Shown here in pieces: positions 6,434 to 7,311 of a stretch of 7,311 nucleotides of DNA. Under the pieces are notes generated by a model. The model searched no databases. It was not told where the DNA came from and saw nothing but the letters and a program-made list of their open reading frames with translations. Where the stretch lies: NCBI GenBank assembly GCA_013361975.1, contig JABFXB010000225.1, forward strand, positions 1 to 7,311. Reading direction: 5' to 3'. A program made the position numbers and the translations under genes. The stretch comes from Dermatophilaceae bacterium. GTDB taxonomy: Bacteria > Actinomycetota > Actinomycetes > Actinomycetales > Dermatophilaceae. The first letter of the stretch is position 1; the number at the start of each line of letters is the position of its first letter.

Positions 6434-6957
6434 CCACCGCACCCGGCTCGCCGCGTGGCCGCCGCGTGCGGCTGACGCGGCTCGCCCTCGTGGCGCTGAT
6501 GGTCCTCCCGATCATCGAGATCGTGGTCGTCGTCGCGGTCGGACAGGCCATCGGAGGGTGGCCCACGTTCCTGCTGCTCGTGGCGACCTCGCTCCTCGGC
6601 GCCTGGCTGATCCGCCGTGAGGGTGGGCGCGCCTGGCGTGCCCTCGAGCAGGCGGTGCGGAGTGGGCGGATGCCGGCCCGTGAGATCGCCGACGGCGTCG
6701 TGGTCCTCGTCGGCGGCAGCCTGTTGCTGGCGCCGGGCTTCGTCACCGACGTGCTGGGCCTGCTGCTCGTGCTGCCGTTCACGCGGCCCGTCGCCCGGAG
6801 CATGCTCGCGGCGGTCATCTCGCGCCGCCTGCTGGCCCAGACGGAGCGCTTCACCGGCCCCGCGGTCGCGGGTCAGCCCGGCTGGGAGAAGCAGGGGCCG
6901 CGCCGGTCGACCTCCAGCGACGAGGTCGTCGAGGGCGAGATCATCGACGAGGACTGA
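6430..6957 (+). CDS. fxsA: FxsA-family membrane protein
   Basis: Small cytoplasmic-membrane protein of 175 residues. E. coli FxsA relieves F-plasmid exclusion of phage T7 when overproduced; its normal role in actinobacteria is unknown. Hydrophobic segments lie at about 18-40, 45-62 and 88-117. Family marks are the early PIIEI (27-31), GAWLIRREGGRAW (57-69) and DGVVVLVGGSLLLAPGFVTDVLGLLLVLPFTRP (88-120). The last part (140-175) is polar and acidic, ending EGEIIDED, and should be cytosolic. The GTG start overlaps the ppm1 stop (GTGA), so it is probably translated by coupling; no clear Shine-Dalgarno is seen. The lnt-ppm1-fxsA grouping is common in actinobacteria. Confidence 0.9.
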   Translation: MTTAPGSPRGRRVRLTRLALVALMVLPIIEIVVVVAVGQAIGGWPTFLLLVATSLLGAWLIRREGGRAWRALEQAVRSGRMPAREIADGVVVLVGGSLLLAPGFVTDVLGLLLVLPFTRPVARSMLAAVISRRLLAQTERFTGPAVAGQPGWEKQGPRRSTSSDEVVEGEIIDED

Positions 6958-6982
6958 CCCGCCCCAACACCCCTTCTTCGAT

Positions 6983-7063
6983 CGAGTGCCCACTTCCCGA
7001 CACACCCACCCCGTCGAGTGCCCACTTCCCGACACACCCACCCCGTCGAGTGCCCACTTCCCG
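6983..7063 (-). repeat. Left tandem array, 32-bp period, 2.5 copies
   Basis: Units start at 6983, 7015 and 7047. The first two are identical over 32 bases; the third keeps only its first 17, CGAGTGCCCACTTCCCG. Read on the minus strand the unit is CGGGAAGTGGGCACTCG followed by ACGGGGTGGG, which is the core of the right array with one base changed (G for A in the middle). The array therefore has the opposite orientation to the right one. Confidence 0.93.
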
Positions 7064-7079
7064 TCGGACCGATGCCCGT

Positions 7080-7125
7080 CGAGGGCTCCATAGCCAGCCT
7101 TTCTGGGCGTCAACCTGAGCCCTCG
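7080..7125. repeat. 9-bp inverted repeat in the centre between the arrays
   Basis: CGAGGGCTC (7080-7088) and GAGCCCTCG (7117-7125) are perfect inverse complements around 28 bases, which hold a weaker CCAG/CTGG hairpin (7094-7106). The right arm is followed by TTTC, so it could act as a poor terminator for fxsA. Both arms resemble the array core: the complement of 7075-7088 (GAGCCCTCGACGGG) differs by one base from GAGCACTCGACGGG. Confidence 0.55.
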
Positions 7126-7141
7126 TTTCAGAGGCGGCGTC

Positions 7142-7311
7142 GGAAGTGAGCACTCGACGGGTGTCCGGCCACCGCGTACGGGAAGTGAGCACTCGACGGG
7201 TGTCCGGCCACCGCGTACGGGAAGTGAGCACTCGACGGGTGTCCGGCCACCGCGTACGGGACGTGAGCACTCGACGGGAGCCCGGCCACCGCGTCCGGGA
7301 AGAGAGCACTC
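7142..7311 (+). repeat. Right tandem array, 39-bp period, at least 4.3 copies
   Basis: Units start at 7142, 7181, 7220, 7259 and 7298; the last is cut by the window end. Each begins GGAAGTGAGCACTCGACGGG and continues with TGTCCGGCCACCGCGTACG. Units one to three are identical. Unit four has four substitutions and unit five has a change in its visible 14 bases, so divergence increases rightward. Each unit contains a small GGTG/CACC hairpin around TCCGGC. The whole unit is conserved, so there are no CRISPR-like unique spacers. Confidence 0.94.

Larger units (their letters stand above)
6958..7311. other. 354-bp non-coding, repeat-filled region after fxsA
   Basis: No credible gene is seen on either strand to the window edge. 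The stretch consists of a short spacer, a left tandem array (6983-7063), a unique centre of about 78 bases (7064-7141) and a right tandem array (7142 to the end). No clear T-tailed terminator follows fxsA. Open frames do cross the arrays, but they arise because the 39-bp period is a multiple of three. Confidence 0.7.

Noticed and set aside
6941..7309. A leftward open frame encoding a 13-residue repeat protein across the right array
   Set aside because: The 39-bp period is a multiple of three, so several frames stay open automatically; the frame runs on through the left array and into fxsA, with no ribosome site or recognisable domain.
6983..7311. Regularly spaced repeats resembling a CRISPR array
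   Set aside because: The complete 32-bp and 39-bp units are repeated including the linkers, so there are no unique spacers; the arrays have opposite orientation, and no cas gene is in view.

Overview
The window is high-GC DNA (roughly 70% G+C by eye). Nearly every codon ends in G or C, GTG starts are common, and genes overlap as ATGA or GTGA. Together with an Lnt-Ppm1-FxsA gene run, this points to a high-GC actinobacterium, probably in Micrococcales and perhaps the Intrasporangiaceae-like group; the family-level placement is inference.

Left part (1-4057): a lysine fermentation (lysine to acetoacetate/crotonyl-CoA) locus. The first 64 bases hold the reversed N-terminus of a probable lysine 2,3-aminomutase (kamA). 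A 90-bp divergent control region (65-154) follows, then a tightly coupled operon kdd-kamD-kamE-kal with three successive 4-base ATGA overlaps. KamA would make beta-lysine. KamDE, dependent on B12 and PLP, would move the 6-amino group to C5. Kdd would oxidatively deaminate the 3,5-diaminohexanoate. Kal would remove the last ammonia from 3-aminobutyryl-CoA to give crotonyl-CoA. The one enzyme needed between Kdd and Kal, the 3-keto-5-aminohexanoate cleavage enzyme Kce, is not in the window.

Middle part (4058-6957): a cell-envelope module. lnt (apolipoprotein N-acyltransferase) and ppm1 (polyprenol-phosphate mannose synthase) overlap by 20 bases, and ppm1 overlaps fxsA (small membrane protein) by 4. 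In mycobacteria Lnt and Ppm1 are domains of one protein or physically interacting neighbours; here they are separate genes. A perfect 9-bp inverted repeat lies over the kal-lnt junction, with the likely lnt start codon in its loop.

Right end (6958-7311): 354 bases without a credible gene, filled by two related tandem arrays in opposite orientation. The left one has a 32-bp period, the right one a 39-bp period, and they share a core of about 20 bp. They flank a short centre that carries its own 9-bp inverted repeat built from degenerate copies of the core. The right array runs off the window. This is the least explained part of the sequence.
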